Notes under the pieces: generated by a model | Databases searched by the model: none | What the model saw: the letters and a program-made list of their open reading frames with translations, nothing else | Told to the model about the DNA's origin: nothing | Origin: an uncultured Cellvibrio sp. | GTDB lineage: Bacteria; Pseudomonadota; Gammaproteobacteria; Pseudomonadales; Cellvibrionaceae | Assembly (NCBI GenBank): GCA_946480695.1 | Contig: CAMLKG010000002.1 | Span: 196,095 to 260,094, forward strand | DNA: 64,000 bases | Direction of reading: 5' to 3' | Position numbers and translations under genes: made by a program | Shown here: piece after piece, positions 1 through 11,587 of the stretch | Position numbering within the stretch: position 1 is the stretch's first letter | Layout: each line of letters opens with the position of its first letter

Positions 1-20
1 CCGGCTACTGATCCTTTATC

Positions 21-2499
<2,479 letters not shown>

Positions 2500-2652
2500 T
2501 TAAGTAGCGCCAATTAGCATTGGTAATGTCTGTAATATAATTTTTCAGAATGTAATAGGAAAGGATTCCCGGACTCCCGCTTTTCGAAGTGGAACTTATC
2601 CCATCGTTAATTGTATGTGTTTAGTTAGTTACCTTTTTATAGGAGCGACAAA

Positions 2653-2883
2653 ATGCAAATTACAACAATTCAGTTACCGGAATTATTTACCCAATTAGGT
2701 TTACCTAACAGTAACCTCGCGATTGCCCGATTTGTTAAAAATCATCATCTGCCCGAAGGTACAACCCTGCCGGAAGCGGATTTTTGGAGTGACGCACAGC
2801 GGCAGTTCCTGCGCGAGAGCTGGCACCAGGATTCGGATTGGTGTGTTGCGGTTGATACATTGGACGCGTTATTGCGGCACTGA
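2653..2883 (+). CDS. DUF2789 family protein
   Basis: This is a 76-residue acidic protein of the DUF2789 family, which is common in Pseudomonas and relatives and has no known function. The family pattern is visible: an N-terminal LFxQLGL segment, an IxxFVxxH helix, an acidic LPEADFWSDAQRQFL stretch and a C-terminal aspartate/leucine helix. The ATG is preceded by AGGAGCGAC, a good ribosome binding site. It is a stand-alone gene with about 150 bp upstream that may hold its promoter. No membrane segment or catalytic motif is seen. Confidence 0.75.
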   Translation: MQITTIQLPELFTQLGLPNSNLAIARFVKNHHLPEGTTLPEADFWSDAQRQFLRESWHQDSDWCVAVDTLDALLRH

Positions 2884-2925
2884 TGAATTATTATCCGGGG
2901 ATTAATTATTCGCGCCTTGGATTAA

Positions 2926-3744
2926 TTAATCGTAAATTTGCTTTTTCTTCCATTTTTCATTTTCTTCATCAAACTGCTTCCATTCTTTACTAATGCTGGT
3001 ATCAATCGTACTGGTTTTGGGCTTGCTGGCAATCGTATCCGGGTCAGTGTTTGATGTGTCGCCGCTCTGCTCGGCTAGTGTTTCTACCTTTTCTTGCAGT
3101 TTTGCAATAACTGCATCTAATTGCGCAATCTGTTTATCAAAAGTGTGGCCTGCATTTTCTGTTGCCAAGACTTTACGACCCAACTGATAAAAGTGGATCG
3201 CCAACTTCACCTTGCCGACTTGCTGCGCTTGCCTTGCATTAAAGACATGCCCGTCAACAGTCATTTGTAGCAACATGCGGTTAATTTGGTCGGTATAAGC
3301 GTCGGTTTGTACCTGATTGATTTGTTTAAGTGCGAATTGTTGTTTCACAAACTTATAAAGTTCTTGTAGCAAACTGTGTGCTTCCTTGATTTGCTTTGGA
3401 TTATCCAGGCGAACCCGCGCTTGTTGAGTGCTTTCCTTTAAAGCCGAAAGGAGATTGGTATATAGCGCCAATTGTTCCTCGTGGCTGTGGTCTTTTGGCT
3501 CCAGGCGAGCCAACTGTTCACAACAATCGATCAAGGCGCGATACAAGAGGGCAGTTAGATCATTGGAAAGGAAACCTGTTGGAAAGCCCGTGGCCAGGTC
3601 GCGAAATGAGTTGCGCCTTGCCCGCAGGGCGGTAATAAGGCGTTGCCGCTGGATTCGCCGTTTTTCAATGGAATGCGAAAGAAATAAGTAGCCCGCCACC
3701 AGGGTTAACAATAGAAAAAATCCGGCAATTACGTAGGCAGACAT
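2926..3744 (-). CDS. Membrane-anchored coiled-coil protein, function unknown
   Basis: I do not recognise this 272-residue protein. One hydrophobic helix at about residues 4-24 is followed directly by arginine-rich positive charges, so it is probably N-terminally anchored with the bulk in the cytoplasm. The body is helical and rich in Gln, Leu and Lys, with coiled-coil-like heptads around residues 80-215. The C-terminal 50 residues are polar and low in complexity, ending in lysine-rich sequence. It is convergent with the DUF2789 gene and divergent from the tRNA cluster. Its architecture resembles the unknown membrane protein at 8626-9873, but I see no clear sequence identity between them. Confidence 0.6.
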   Translation of the reverse strand: MSAYVIAGFFLLLTLVAGYLFLSHSIEKRRIQRQRLITALRARRNSFRDLATGFPTGFLSNDLTALLYRALIDCCEQLARLEPKDHSHEEQLALYTNLLSALKESTQQARVRLDNPKQIKEAHSLLQELYKFVKQQFALKQINQVQTDAYTDQINRMLLQMTVDGHVFNARQAQQVGKVKLAIHFYQLGRKVLATENAGHTFDKQIAQLDAVIAKLQEKVETLAEQSGDTSNTDPDTIASKPKTSTIDTSISKEWKQFDEENEKWKKKQIYD

Positions 3745-3892
3745 AATGTTTTTAAACCTTTACGGTTAAACAGCAGACAAATCATTGCTGAAAGTATAGC
3801 ACCGGAAAAAATGGCGCCATAATTTGTTTCCAAATAGGCATGCGGATTGCTAAGTGCTTGTTTCTACTCTGATAAAAAAAGGATTAAAAGTG

Positions 3893-3921
3893 TTGACACT
3901 GGTGGCAGCGATCCATAGAAT
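3893..3921 (+). promoter_or_regulatory. Sigma-70 promoter of the tRNA-Glu/Gly cluster
   Basis: TTGACA (3893-3898) and TAGAAT (3916-3921) are separated by exactly 17 bp, and a GC-rich discriminator (GCGCCCC) follows. This is a near-consensus stable-RNA promoter. The GC-rich discriminator is typical of genes under stringent control by ppGpp. The first tRNA begins 61 bp beyond the -10 box. Confidence 0.8.
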
Positions 3922-3982
3922 GCGCCCCACTTCTGACGCAGACAACAACTTGAAAAAGTGAGTAAAGCAAAGAAGGTCCGGG

Positions 3983-4058
3983 GTCCCCTTCGTCTAGTGG
4001 CCTAGGACACCGCCCTTTCACGGCGGTAACAGGGGTTCGAGTCCCCTAGGGGACGCCA
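3983..4058 (+). tRNA. tRNA-Glu(TTC), copy 1
   Basis: A 76-nt tRNA with the CCA encoded. The acceptor stem pairs GTCCCCT with AGGGGAC. The anticodon TTC lies at 4017-4019 in the loop CTTTCAC, between CCGCC and GGCGG. The T-arm contains GGTTCGAGTCC. It is followed 4 nt later by tRNA-Gly. Confidence 0.97.
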
Positions 4059-4062
4059 CAAA

Positions 4063-4138
<76 letters not shown>

Positions 4139-4238
4139 ACTTCTCTTAAGAAGTTAGTATCAAAAGGTTTTTATAAACCGGTAAAAGCAGTACGTTAGTG
4201 AAGTGAGTTTTATTGTTGTCACTGGACAGCAGTCAAAA

Positions 4239-4314
4239 GTCCCCTTCGTCTAGTGGCCTAGGACACCGCCCTTTCACGGCGGTAACAGGGGTTCGAGTCC
4301 CCTAGGGGACGCCA
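4239..4314 (+). tRNA. tRNA-Glu(TTC), copy 2
   Basis: Identical to the tRNA-Glu at 3983-4058, shifted by 256 bp. Anticodon TTC. No separate strong promoter is seen in the 100-bp spacer, so it is probably part of the same transcript. Confidence 0.97.
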
Positions 4315-4318
4315 CAAA

Positions 4319-4394
<76 letters not shown>

Positions 4395-4526
4395 ATCTAA
4401 ATACTTTAAATTCACTTTGTTTCCCGGTTAACGCATTTGTAAATCCATATGGGTTTCATCCCCGCTTTGCTTTATCCTTCCATTCTTTTTCGCGACTACT
4501 AAACCATATCAATCCGGCGAGGGGCT

Positions 4527-5468
4527 ATGACTCCGGCACTTTCCATTAAAGATTTGCGTAAAACCTATAACGAAAAATTTGAGGCATTAAAAGGCATTAG
4601 CCTGGATGTAATGCCCGGGGATTTTTTTGCGATGCTTGGTCCTAATGGCGCGGGCAAGTCCACCACTATTGGCATTATCAGTTCGCTAGTACGTAAAACC
4701 TCAGGATTAGTAGAGGTGTTCGGTAAGAATATAGATATTGATTTTTCGGTGGCCAAAAAGTATTTGGGTGTGGTGCCCCAGGAATTTAATTTCAGTATGT
4801 TTGAAAAAGTGGAAGACATCGTCCTGCAACAAGCAGGTTATTACGGATTGCCACGTAAACAAGCATTGGCGCAGACAGAGAAATACCTCAAGCAGTTGAG
4901 TTTATGGGACAAGCGCCAAACCCCCGCGCGTATGTTATCCGGTGGTATGAAACGACGGTTAATGATCGCCCGTGCGCTTGTGCATGAGCCGCGATTGTTA
5001 ATCCTGGACGAGCCAACCGCTGGCGTTGATATTGAGTTGCGCCGTTCCATGTGGGATTTTTTACGTGAAATTAATTCCGCAGGCACGACAATTATCCTTA
5101 CTACCCATTATCTGGAAGAAGCGGAAAGCTTGTGTCGCAATATTGCAATTATTGACCAGGGCACTATTGTGCAAAACACAAGCATTAAAAATTTATTACA
5201 GCAATTGAATAAAGAAGTTTTTATTTTTGATGTTAAAGGCAATTTGGAGCGTGTACCGGTATTGGATGACCATCATGTTGCGCAAATTGATGATCATTCC
5301 TTTGAGGTTGAAGTCGAAAAGGGACAATCCCTGAACGGCGTCTTTTCCCAATTAACGGCCCAACAGATAGAAATTGTCAGTATGCGCAATAAAGCGAATC
5401 GACTGGAGGAATTATTTGTAGCCATGGTGAATGCCAATAAGAGTGAGGTGAATCATGACCGCCGCTGA
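4527..5468 (+). CDS. yadG: ABC-2 type transporter ATP-binding protein (YadG-like)
   Basis: This is the 313-residue ATPase of an ABC-2 exporter. The nucleotide-binding domain has Walker A GPNGAGKST near residue 40, a Q-loop around VVPQEFN, the signature LSGGMKRR, and Walker B LLILDEPTAGVD followed by the H-loop TTHYLEEAE. An extra domain of about 80 residues after residue 220 is typical of this family. It overlaps the following permease gene by 14 bp, so the two form one operon. The substrate of YadGH is not established. Confidence 0.88.
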   Translation: MTPALSIKDLRKTYNEKFEALKGISLDVMPGDFFAMLGPNGAGKSTTIGIISSLVRKTSGLVEVFGKNIDIDFSVAKKYLGVVPQEFNFSMFEKVEDIVLQQAGYYGLPRKQALAQTEKYLKQLSLWDKRQTPARMLSGGMKRRLMIARALVHEPRLLILDEPTAGVDIELRRSMWDFLREINSAGTTIILTTHYLEEAESLCRNIAIIDQGTIVQNTSIKNLLQQLNKEVFIFDVKGNLERVPVLDDHHVAQIDDHSFEVEVEKGQSLNGVFSQLTAQQIEIVSMRNKANRLEELFVAMVNANKSEVNHDRR

Positions 5469-6228
5469 ACAATGGATTGCCTTCCTGACTATTTTGCGTA
5501 AAGAGATAAAACGCTTTACCCGAATCTGGATTCAAACGCTGTTGCCGCCCGCGATTACCATGATTTTGTATTTTGTAATCTTTGGCAAATTGATTGGCAG
5601 TCGTATCGGTGAGATGGGCGGCTTTAGTTATATTGAGTTTGTTGCACCCGGCTTGATTATGATGGCTGTGATCACCAATGCCTACGCGAATGTATCATCA
5701 TCCTTTTTCAGTGCAAAGTTCCAACGAAGTATTGAAGAACTGCTGGTATCACCCACACCCAACTATATCATTTTACTGGGTTATGTAATGGGTGGCGTTG
5801 CGCGTGGTGTTGCTGTCGGGTTAATTGTGACTGCCATGTCATTATTTTTTACCGATTTACATATACACCATTGGTTTACCACTTTATTTATTGTGTTTAT
5901 GACTTCGGTCGTATTTTCCCTGGCTGGCTTTATCAACGCGATTTATGCAAATACTTTTGATGACGTTTCCATTATCCCTACTTTCGTCCTGACGCCATTA
6001 ACATATTTTGGCGGAGTTTTTTATTCTATTAATTTGTTGCCTGGGTTCTGGCAGCAGGTTTCCGTGCTCAATCCTATTTTGCATATGGTTAATGCATTTC
6101 GTTACGGTATGTTGGGTATTAGTGATTTGCATATAGGTATGGCATTGATAGGCTTAACCCTGTTCGTGGCAATTTTGTTTGCCATTGCCTTGCATTTATT
6201 AAAGACCGGCAAGCGTTTGCGTGCTTGA
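5455..6228 (+). CDS. yadH: ABC-2 type transporter permease (YadH-like)
   Basis: This is the 257-residue membrane partner of the preceding ATPase. It has six hydrophobic segments and the ABC-2 pattern: an amphipathic N-terminal helix (LRKEIKRFTRIW), then YIEFVAPGLIMM, and a conserved LTPLTYFGGVFYSI segment before the last helices. The overlap with the upstream ATPase implies coupled translation and stoichiometric assembly in the inner membrane. The transported compound cannot be read from the sequence. Confidence 0.88.
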   Translation: MTAAEQWIAFLTILRKEIKRFTRIWIQTLLPPAITMILYFVIFGKLIGSRIGEMGGFSYIEFVAPGLIMMAVITNAYANVSSSFFSAKFQRSIEELLVSPTPNYIILLGYVMGGVARGVAVGLIVTAMSLFFTDLHIHHWFTTLFIVFMTSVVFSLAGFINAIYANTFDDVSIIPTFVLTPLTYFGGVFYSINLLPGFWQQVSVLNPILHMVNAFRYGMLGISDLHIGMALIGLTLFVAILFAIALHLLKTGKRLRA

Positions 6229-6243
6229 TAAAGGTGATTGGAT

Positions 6244-7068
6244 ATGAGTCATAATCCATTGGGGCATCAGACGGAATATGTTTCGCAATATGCTCCGCAA
6301 CTGTTGTTTCCTATCGCGCGTTCTGAATCGCGCAGGCAGCTTGGAATTGATTCCAGCTTGCCGTTTTTTGGCGTGGATATCTGGACCGGATATGAATTGT
6401 CCTGGTTGGATAAATCGGGCAAGCCAATGGTCGCGGTGGCCGAATTTACCATTCCTTGTGACAGCGAATATATTATTGAATCGAAGTCCTTTAAGTTGTA
6501 CCTCAACTCGTTTAATCAAACCCGGTTTAGTGATCCCGACGCGGTGCGGGCGGCTATTGTGAGCGATTTGTCCCGTGCTGCGAAAGCTGATATAGGTGTG
6601 CAAATATTTTCCTTGCATGGGGCAACGGGAGCCAGCCATCTAACAAATATTGCACAGCCTGACGCGGTATTGTTGGATGACCAGGATGTAGTCGTGGAGT
6701 TATATCATCCCGCCCCGGAATTGCTGGCAATTGGCAATGAGCCGGTCGAAGAGACATTGGTCAGTCATTTGCTAAAAACAAATTGCCCCGTTACTGGCCA
6801 GCCGGATTGGGCAAGCGTATTTATCAGCTACAGGGGCAGCAAAATTTTGCACAATAGCTTATTGCGCTATTTGATTTCCTTTCGTGAGCATCAGGATTTC
6901 CACGAGCATTGCGTGGAGCGTATTTTTTGCGATATACAGCGCGTATGTAAACCCGAATTTTTAAGCGTGTATGCGCGTTATACGCGGCGGGGAGGCTTGG
7001 ATATTAATCCATTTCGCTCAACGGACGCCGAGGCAAAACCCCATGGGATTCGTTTAATCCGGCAATAA
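6244..7068 (+). CDS. queF: NADPH-dependent 7-cyano-7-deazaguanine reductase
   Basis: QueF reduces preQ0 to preQ1 in queuosine biosynthesis. At 274 residues this is the long, two-domain (YqcD-like) type. The N-terminal half carries the conserved GVDIWTGYELSWL and ESKSFKLYLNSFNQTR stretches. The C-terminal half holds the catalytic cysteine, Cys181, in NCPVTGQPDWA, and the NADPH-binding region ISYRG with ESK-like elements. I chose the ATG at 6244 because an AAGGTG site lies 8 bp upstream and the family begins near this residue; a TTG two codons earlier is possible. It follows yadH closely and may share its transcript. Confidence 0.95.
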   Translation: MSHNPLGHQTEYVSQYAPQLLFPIARSESRRQLGIDSSLPFFGVDIWTGYELSWLDKSGKPMVAVAEFTIPCDSEYIIESKSFKLYLNSFNQTRFSDPDAVRAAIVSDLSRAAKADIGVQIFSLHGATGASHLTNIAQPDAVLLDDQDVVVELYHPAPELLAIGNEPVEETLVSHLLKTNCPVTGQPDWASVFISYRGSKILHNSLLRYLISFREHQDFHEHCVERIFCDIQRVCKPEFLSVYARYTRRGGLDINPFRSTDAEAKPHGIRLIRQ

Positions 7069-7094
7069 TTTTTTGGGGAAGTGGTTGTTTCAAT

Positions 7095-8477
7095 TTAGAC
7101 AATCACTTTATCTTTCAGGCGGGCAGCCGCTTTCTCAAGTGATTCGATAACTTTTTGCTTATCATAATTGCGCACTTTATCCATATCCAGGTACATGGAA
7201 AAACCTTCCGCGCGATCTTCAAAATAAGTTTGGTTCTTACCCATCTCTTTGCGTAAATCAGCGACTTGGTAGACCTTTACCGGCATGGAGAAACCCTTCA
7301 CCTGGATTTCGCCTTTATCGCGACACATTACGGTATCTTTTACCAGAGACCAGGTTTCATGCGAAATTAGGATTTCATCCGGCTCCGCCGCTGACTCCAG
7401 GCGGCTTGCCAGGTTTACCTGCGTACCTAACACCGTATAATCCAAATGGTTGGATGTACCGAAAGTGCCTACTGTGCAATAACCGGTGTTAATGCCCATA
7501 CGGACTTGCAACGGTTTTTTTATACCTTGGTTAAACCATTCCACTTGCATGGACTTAATGCGCTTTTTCATTGCAATGGCCATGGCAACACAGCGAGTGG
7601 CATCATCTTTGACACCTTTGCTGGCGCTATCACCAAACAACACCATAATTCCATCGCCCATAAATTTATCGATGGTGCCGCCATAATGGGCAACGATTTT
7701 TGACATTTCGGTGAGGTAATGGTTTAACAACTCTGTCAGCGCTTCTGCTTCTATTTCTTCCGAAAGCTGGCTGAAGTCTTTTATATCCGAGAAAAATACG
7801 CTGATACGTTTGCGTTCAGCTTGAAGGTGTTTGTCATCGCCACGATTGATGGCTTGCCATACGGTAGGCGGTAAATACCGGGATAATTTGTATGCCCGGA
7901 TTTTATGCCATTTTTGTTCATTTTCGAGTTGTTTTTGATTCAGTACTAATTTGTGAATGCGTTGGTGCATATAAATGGCGTAGACCAAAAAATAGGTGGC
8001 TACCCCAATCAAACTCGCCGCACTGATTTCGATGTTTCCGGATAGCATCAATTGCGGGCTATGAATGAACAGGCTAAGTATTACCCCTACGGCGAAGGCG
8101 CTATTGTCTTCCAGAAGTTTTCTTATTCCCCCACTGATCAACGCATTGAACTGGATCATGGTCAGGAACATGACGCAGGGAAGGATACTGAAATCGGTCA
8201 GGCTTAGGACTATGCCAATCAATGCCGCATCCACATGGGATAACCAGCGATTGATCCGTATCATACGCTCTGGAATTTGCTTGCGCGTGAAGTGATAAGT
8301 GCCGTACGCATAAGCTAATAATAAAATTATGACCGCCATGTGGGTCAGGCTTGGATTGTTCCAATTAATAAACGAAGCAAGCGTGCCCGAGGCAGCGAAA
8401 CAAATCAGTGCGCGAAAATAATACTGCTGGATAGGGGATTCGGTTTGAAGCTGGTGGGATTCCGTCTTACTGTTCAT
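7095..8477 (-). CDS. Membrane-bound class III adenylate cyclase
   Basis: This 460-residue protein has an N-terminal membrane part with about six hydrophobic helices (residues 25-190) and a C-terminal class III cyclase domain (about residues 217-405). The two metal-binding aspartates lie in FFSDIKDF and KFMGDGIMVLFGD. The purine-specifying residues are the adenylate type: Lys in TIDKFMGD and Asp-Tyr-Thr in HLDYTVLG. The transition-state region VNLASRLES is intact. It therefore very probably makes cAMP rather than cGMP. A short linker helix joins membrane and catalytic parts, as in sensor cyclases, but no recognised sensor domain is visible. Confidence 0.88.
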   Translation of the reverse strand: MNSKTESHQLQTESPIQQYYFRALICFAASGTLASFINWNNPSLTHMAVIILLLAYAYGTYHFTRKQIPERMIRINRWLSHVDAALIGIVLSLTDFSILPCVMFLTMIQFNALISGGIRKLLEDNSAFAVGVILSLFIHSPQLMLSGNIEISAASLIGVATYFLVYAIYMHQRIHKLVLNQKQLENEQKWHKIRAYKLSRYLPPTVWQAINRGDDKHLQAERKRISVFFSDIKDFSQLSEEIEAEALTELLNHYLTEMSKIVAHYGGTIDKFMGDGIMVLFGDSASKGVKDDATRCVAMAIAMKKRIKSMQVEWFNQGIKKPLQVRMGINTGYCTVGTFGTSNHLDYTVLGTQVNLASRLESAAEPDEILISHETWSLVKDTVMCRDKGEIQVKGFSMPVKVYQVADLRKEMGKNQTYFEDRAEGFSMYLDMDKVRNYDKQKVIESLEKAAARLKDKVIV

Positions 8478-8625
8478 TAAATTAGTGCCTTATTGTTATA
8501 TCACCAGTAAGTCCATAATCGAAAGTTATATGCCGCGCTCCATGAATTACGATGTGAATTAAACGGTTTTTTTTAATAAATGTCTACCGGTTAACGGAAG
8601 ATGGCATGAATTGTCGCTTCGCTCG

Positions 8626-9873
8626 CTATTTGAACTTCAGCTCCAGATATTTTTCTTCAAGTTCGGCGTACTGCTTGCGGAGCTCGGCAAATTCCGTTTG
8701 TATTTCTGCGATGTTATGGCGTGTATGGCCGATCGCGGGATCAGTTCCGTCAAGGTTATGTTTTAACTCGTCATTCTCCTTCTCCAGGTTTTCAATATTA
8801 ACCAGGAGATTCTTGCTTTCCCTAGTAAATTCCTGGAGTGTCTGCTTAATATGTTGGTTTTCCTCTTCCAGGTGATGATCTTTATCCAATTGCAGTTCTT
8901 GCGCGGCAATCTTTTCATTGGCTTTGTTAAGTTCATCTTCCAGCAATTGCACACAAGTATCTGATTCCTGTACAAACCGGATCTGGCGCTGGAGCTGTTG
9001 CTCCAGTTCCCTGATAACCAGGTCTTTTTCCTCGGCGCTGACCGCTTCCTCCAGTTTGCGTTGCAGGTTACTTATGACCCGATATTGATCCGCGGCGACA
9101 TTGCGTAGCTTTAGAATTTCCTCTGCTGCCCGCGGGTCGTGGCGAATGATATTGATAGTTTTATTATCTTGCGGTACGCCATTAATAGCATCGCTGACAG
9201 AATATATGTAATGGTTGATATCGTTATAACTGTCGCTATACCGCCCCAATATCAACTCATAACGCTCCTGGTCAGCAACACCATTGGCCATTGAATGGAG
9301 TTCCTTGTAATAGCCTTGGGCGTTGGCCTGGGCCTCATTCCAGCGCTTTTCCAAATCGAAAAAGAGTGTTTTAAATTTCTCCAGATTCCCTACACGCTTT
9401 TTATAGGTTTCCAATTCATCATTACCGGTTTCCCCGGGAGGAACTTTGGTATGCGCGGGAAGTAAAGGCTCCAGCGCCTGCTTGAAAATATTCCAATAAC
9501 CTTCGCTACCCTGGGCGACGGAGGTTGCTAATTCTTCCGCACGTAAAAATGTGTGCCGCAGCACTGCAATCCCCAGGGGGCCTGGAGCATTGGCGAGTTG
9601 GATGCTGGCAATGTCGTTATGTGGTGTTAAAGCCTTGAGGCGATCCCGGGTGGCCGCCAATTGTTCGTGCAGGTATTGCTTATAGCCTTTGGTAGATGGC
9701 ATGGCTACTGGCTGGATACTCTTGACTGCCGCCAGTAATTCTTTGAGTTTGTCCTGCTGGCGTTTTATCAATTTCTTTTGTTTAAAGCAAAAGAAAAGCA
9801 AGGCAAAAGTCGCAATGAGCAGTGCCGAGTAAATTTCTATGGCTACCACGAGCATAAGGGTAGGGACTTGCAT
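8626..9873 (-). CDS. Membrane-anchored long coiled-coil protein, unknown
   Basis: This 415-residue protein has a single N-terminal membrane helix (residues 8-28) followed by lysine-rich sequence, so it is probably cytoplasmic and membrane-tethered. The region after about residue 240 is almost entirely coiled coil, with long Glu/Gln/Leu heptad runs to the C-terminus; residues 70-220 look like a separate helical domain. I do not recognise a family. It lies next to the adenylate cyclase on the same strand with about 150 bp between them. Confidence 0.6.
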   Translation of the reverse strand: MQVPTLMLVVAIEIYSALLIATFALLFFCFKQKKLIKRQQDKLKELLAAVKSIQPVAMPSTKGYKQYLHEQLAATRDRLKALTPHNDIASIQLANAPGPLGIAVLRHTFLRAEELATSVAQGSEGYWNIFKQALEPLLPAHTKVPPGETGNDELETYKKRVGNLEKFKTLFFDLEKRWNEAQANAQGYYKELHSMANGVADQERYELILGRYSDSYNDINHYIYSVSDAINGVPQDNKTINIIRHDPRAAEEILKLRNVAADQYRVISNLQRKLEEAVSAEEKDLVIRELEQQLQRQIRFVQESDTCVQLLEDELNKANEKIAAQELQLDKDHHLEEENQHIKQTLQEFTRESKNLLVNIENLEKENDELKHNLDGTDPAIGHTRHNIAEIQTEFAELRKQYAELEEKYLELKFK

Positions 9874-10011
9874 AGTATTATGGGCCGGGTAAATCGATTA
9901 CATAAATGTTTAAAATGGCGCCTCTGTGCCAAAGTATGGTACAGGTTTGCCCAATATTCGACATGCGATCAAAAATAGTCATTCATTCGCATCAATTTGA
10001 GGTTTTTCACT

Positions 10012-10575
10012 ATGGATGCATTGGCTGCATTACATCACCGGGTTTCAATTACCAAACTGGCCAGACCTGCGCCGGATAAAGTGCAATTAAACCAATTGTT
10101 TAAAGCTGCACTGCGCGCCGCAGATCATGGGCACATGCGCCCCTGGCGGTTTTTAGTAATTGAAGGAGATGGTTTGGTCAGGTTGGGTGAAGTATTCGCT
10201 CGCGTTGCGCAATCCAATAAACCTGAAATTACCGAGCCAGAGTTGGAGCGTATTAGGTCGCTGCCATTACGTGCCCCCATGATTATCACCGCTATTGCGA
10301 AATGCGGGGAAAATCCCAAGGTGCCGCGCATAGAGCAAATTATTTCTGCCGGAGCGGCGACACAAAACCTAATCACTGCTGCATTTGCGTTGGGGTTGGG
10401 TGCCGTATGGCGCACAGGTGACATTGCTTATGATTCGCAAGTAAAAAAAGCGTTGGGATTGGCATCCAATGAAGAACTGATTGGTTTTGTGTATATAGGC
10501 ACGCCATCAACCGCTGTGCATTTACCCCGGGAGGAAAATCCGGAAGAATTTTTTAGCTATTGGTCACAGGAATAA
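10012..10575 (+). CDS. Nitroreductase family protein (YdjA-like)
   Basis: This is a compact 187-residue FMN-dependent nitroreductase of the YdjA/NfnB superfamily. The N-terminal RVSITKL stretch and the RPWRFLVI motif bind FMN phosphate, and GLGAVWRTGD with the following FVYIGTP completes the fold. These enzymes act as homodimers and reduce nitroaromatics or quinones with NAD(P)H; the physiological substrate is unknown. The ATG at 10012 has a TTGAGG site nine bases upstream. The sequence could also be opened at a TTG at 9997, but that codon overlaps the likely ribosome binding site. Confidence 0.85.
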   Translation: MDALAALHHRVSITKLARPAPDKVQLNQLFKAALRAADHGHMRPWRFLVIEGDGLVRLGEVFARVAQSNKPEITEPELERIRSLPLRAPMIITAIAKCGENPKVPRIEQIISAGAATQNLITAAFALGLGAVWRTGDIAYDSQVKKALGLASNEELIGFVYIGTPSTAVHLPREENPEEFFSYWSQE

Positions 10576-10577
10576 GA

Positions 10578-10606
10578 TTGCGTTTACCGGCTTGCTTGTG
10601 TACATT
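10578..10606 (+). promoter_or_regulatory. Putative promoter of tRNA-Ser
   Basis: TTGCGT (10578-10583) and TACATT (10601-10606) are 17 bp apart and are followed by the GC-rich AGCGCGCC, similar to the discriminator of the other two tRNA promoters in the window. The -35 box is weaker than those. Confidence 0.5.
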
Positions 10607-10655
10607 AGCGCGCCTTCGCTGGGGTAGGCAATAAAGCTACCTTGTGAAGATAAAC

Positions 10656-10743
10656 GGTGAGATGTCCGAGTGGCCGAAGGAGCACGCCTGGAAAGTGTGT
10701 ATACCGCAAGGTATCGAGGGTTCGACTCCCTCTCTCACCGCCA
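10656..10743 (+). tRNA. tRNA-Ser(GGA)
   Basis: An 88-nt class II tRNA with a long variable arm. The acceptor stem pairs GGTGAGA with TCTCACC, the anticodon GGA is at 10690-10692, and CCA is encoded. Confidence 0.96.
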
Positions 10744-10871
10744 GTTTAAAGTATGTACAAGTCGCGCATGACAGCCTTGAACGCTGTTTGTACAACTTGA
10801 TCGAAATTTGTAGTTCATTGATTTCTAAAGCATTAATTTGAAAATTTCACCAAAGAAAATCAAACTAATGC

Positions 10872-10900
10872 TTGACTCACAAAGACTCGGTCAATAGAAT
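10872..10900 (+). promoter_or_regulatory. Promoter of tRNA-Arg
   Basis: TTGACT (10872-10877), a 17-bp spacer and TAGAAT (10895-10900) followed by GCGCGCC. It has the same -10 box, spacing and type of discriminator as the promoter of the tRNA-Glu/Gly cluster. Confidence 0.8.
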
Positions 10901-10915
10901 GCGCGCCTCAACAAC

Positions 10916-10992
10916 GCACTCGTAGCTCAGCTGGATAGAGTACTCGGCTACGAACCGAGCGGTCAGAGGTTCGAATCCTCTCGAGTGCGCCA
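10916..10992 (+). tRNA. tRNA-Arg(ACG), prophage integration target
   Basis: A 77-nt tRNA; the acceptor stem pairs GCACTCG with CGAGTGC, the anticodon ACG is at 10950-10952, and CCA is encoded. Its last 49 bases are also present at attR, so the prophage inserted into this gene and restored its 3' end on the left side. The gene is intact. Confidence 0.97.
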
Positions 10993-10996
10993 TATA
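10944..10996 (+). repeat. attL core repeat
   Basis: A 53-bp direct repeat, identical to 51886-51938. It runs from the anticodon stem of tRNA-Arg to 4 bp past the CCA. A tRNA 3' end with the integrase gene nearby is the usual pattern for tyrosine-recombinase prophages. Confidence 0.93.
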
Positions 10997-11000
10997 AATC

Positions 11001-11037
11001 AAGGGCTTAGCAGCAATGCTAGGCCCTTGGCATTTTT
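11001..11037 (+). terminator. Rho-independent terminator after tRNA-Arg (prophage-borne)
   Basis: AAGGGC (11001-11006) pairs with GCCCTT (11023-11028), with further TTAGC/GCTA pairing inside, and a T-rich tail (TTTTT at 11033-11037) follows. It lies just inside the prophage, so the lysogen's tRNA-Arg is terminated by phage DNA. Confidence 0.7.
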
Positions 11038-11152
11038 GTGTGGTAAATAATTGGGGTAAAATATCTGCGTTCCTTCTGGCTGATATGAGCCGATTACTCT
11101 ATTCTGTCACTAAAATAAGTAACGATAAGAATGCTAAAGGAGATGGATATAA

Positions 11153-11587
11153 ATGGCGTCGGGTGTTTTGAAATATAAAAATGAAATAGCTGTAGGAAAT
11201 TGTGGTACTTGCCCTCCGTCGAACTGTACACCGCTTGGCCAGTCAAAAGTTGCAGCTAGATGGATAATGGGAATCACGCCTGAACCAAATCACTTTTTGC
11301 CTGTTCTTGTTGAAAATCCAGCCCGGAAGCTTGGTAGTTCTCATGAAAGAAGATGCAGTGGTTATGCTCTTTCTTTTTTTGAAACTGCTGACCACGCCAG
11401 AAGATGCCTTCAGTATATGGCGGCTAATACCCCTAAATTTGAAATGAAATGGACTTATATTGCTAATACGTTGATTAACCCAGGTGATGGTTTAATTTCA
11501 GGGACTGACCACAAAGGGCACTTCGATTTGCATGAGTTTGATCATGTTCGTATGGAAACGCAAATACATTCAGTGGAGAGGGTGTGA
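11153..11587 (+). CDS. Unknown cysteine-rich protein, cargo operon gene 1
   Basis: I do not recognise this 144-residue protein. The N-terminal third has a cysteine cluster, CGTCPPSNC, and a further cysteine lies in HERRCSGY, which could bind a metal. There is no signal peptide or membrane helix. An AAGGAG site lies 10 bp before the ATG. Its TGA overlaps the ATG of the next gene (TGATG), so the two are translationally coupled. The pair sits between attL and the integrase, reads in the opposite direction to the early phage operon and seems to have its own promoter. That is a common place for lysogenic-conversion or anti-phage cargo, but no function is shown. Confidence 0.65.
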   Translation: MASGVLKYKNEIAVGNCGTCPPSNCTPLGQSKVAARWIMGITPEPNHFLPVLVENPARKLGSSHERRCSGYALSFFETADHARRCLQYMAANTPKFEMKWTYIANTLINPGDGLISGTDHKGHFDLHEFDHVRMETQIHSVERV

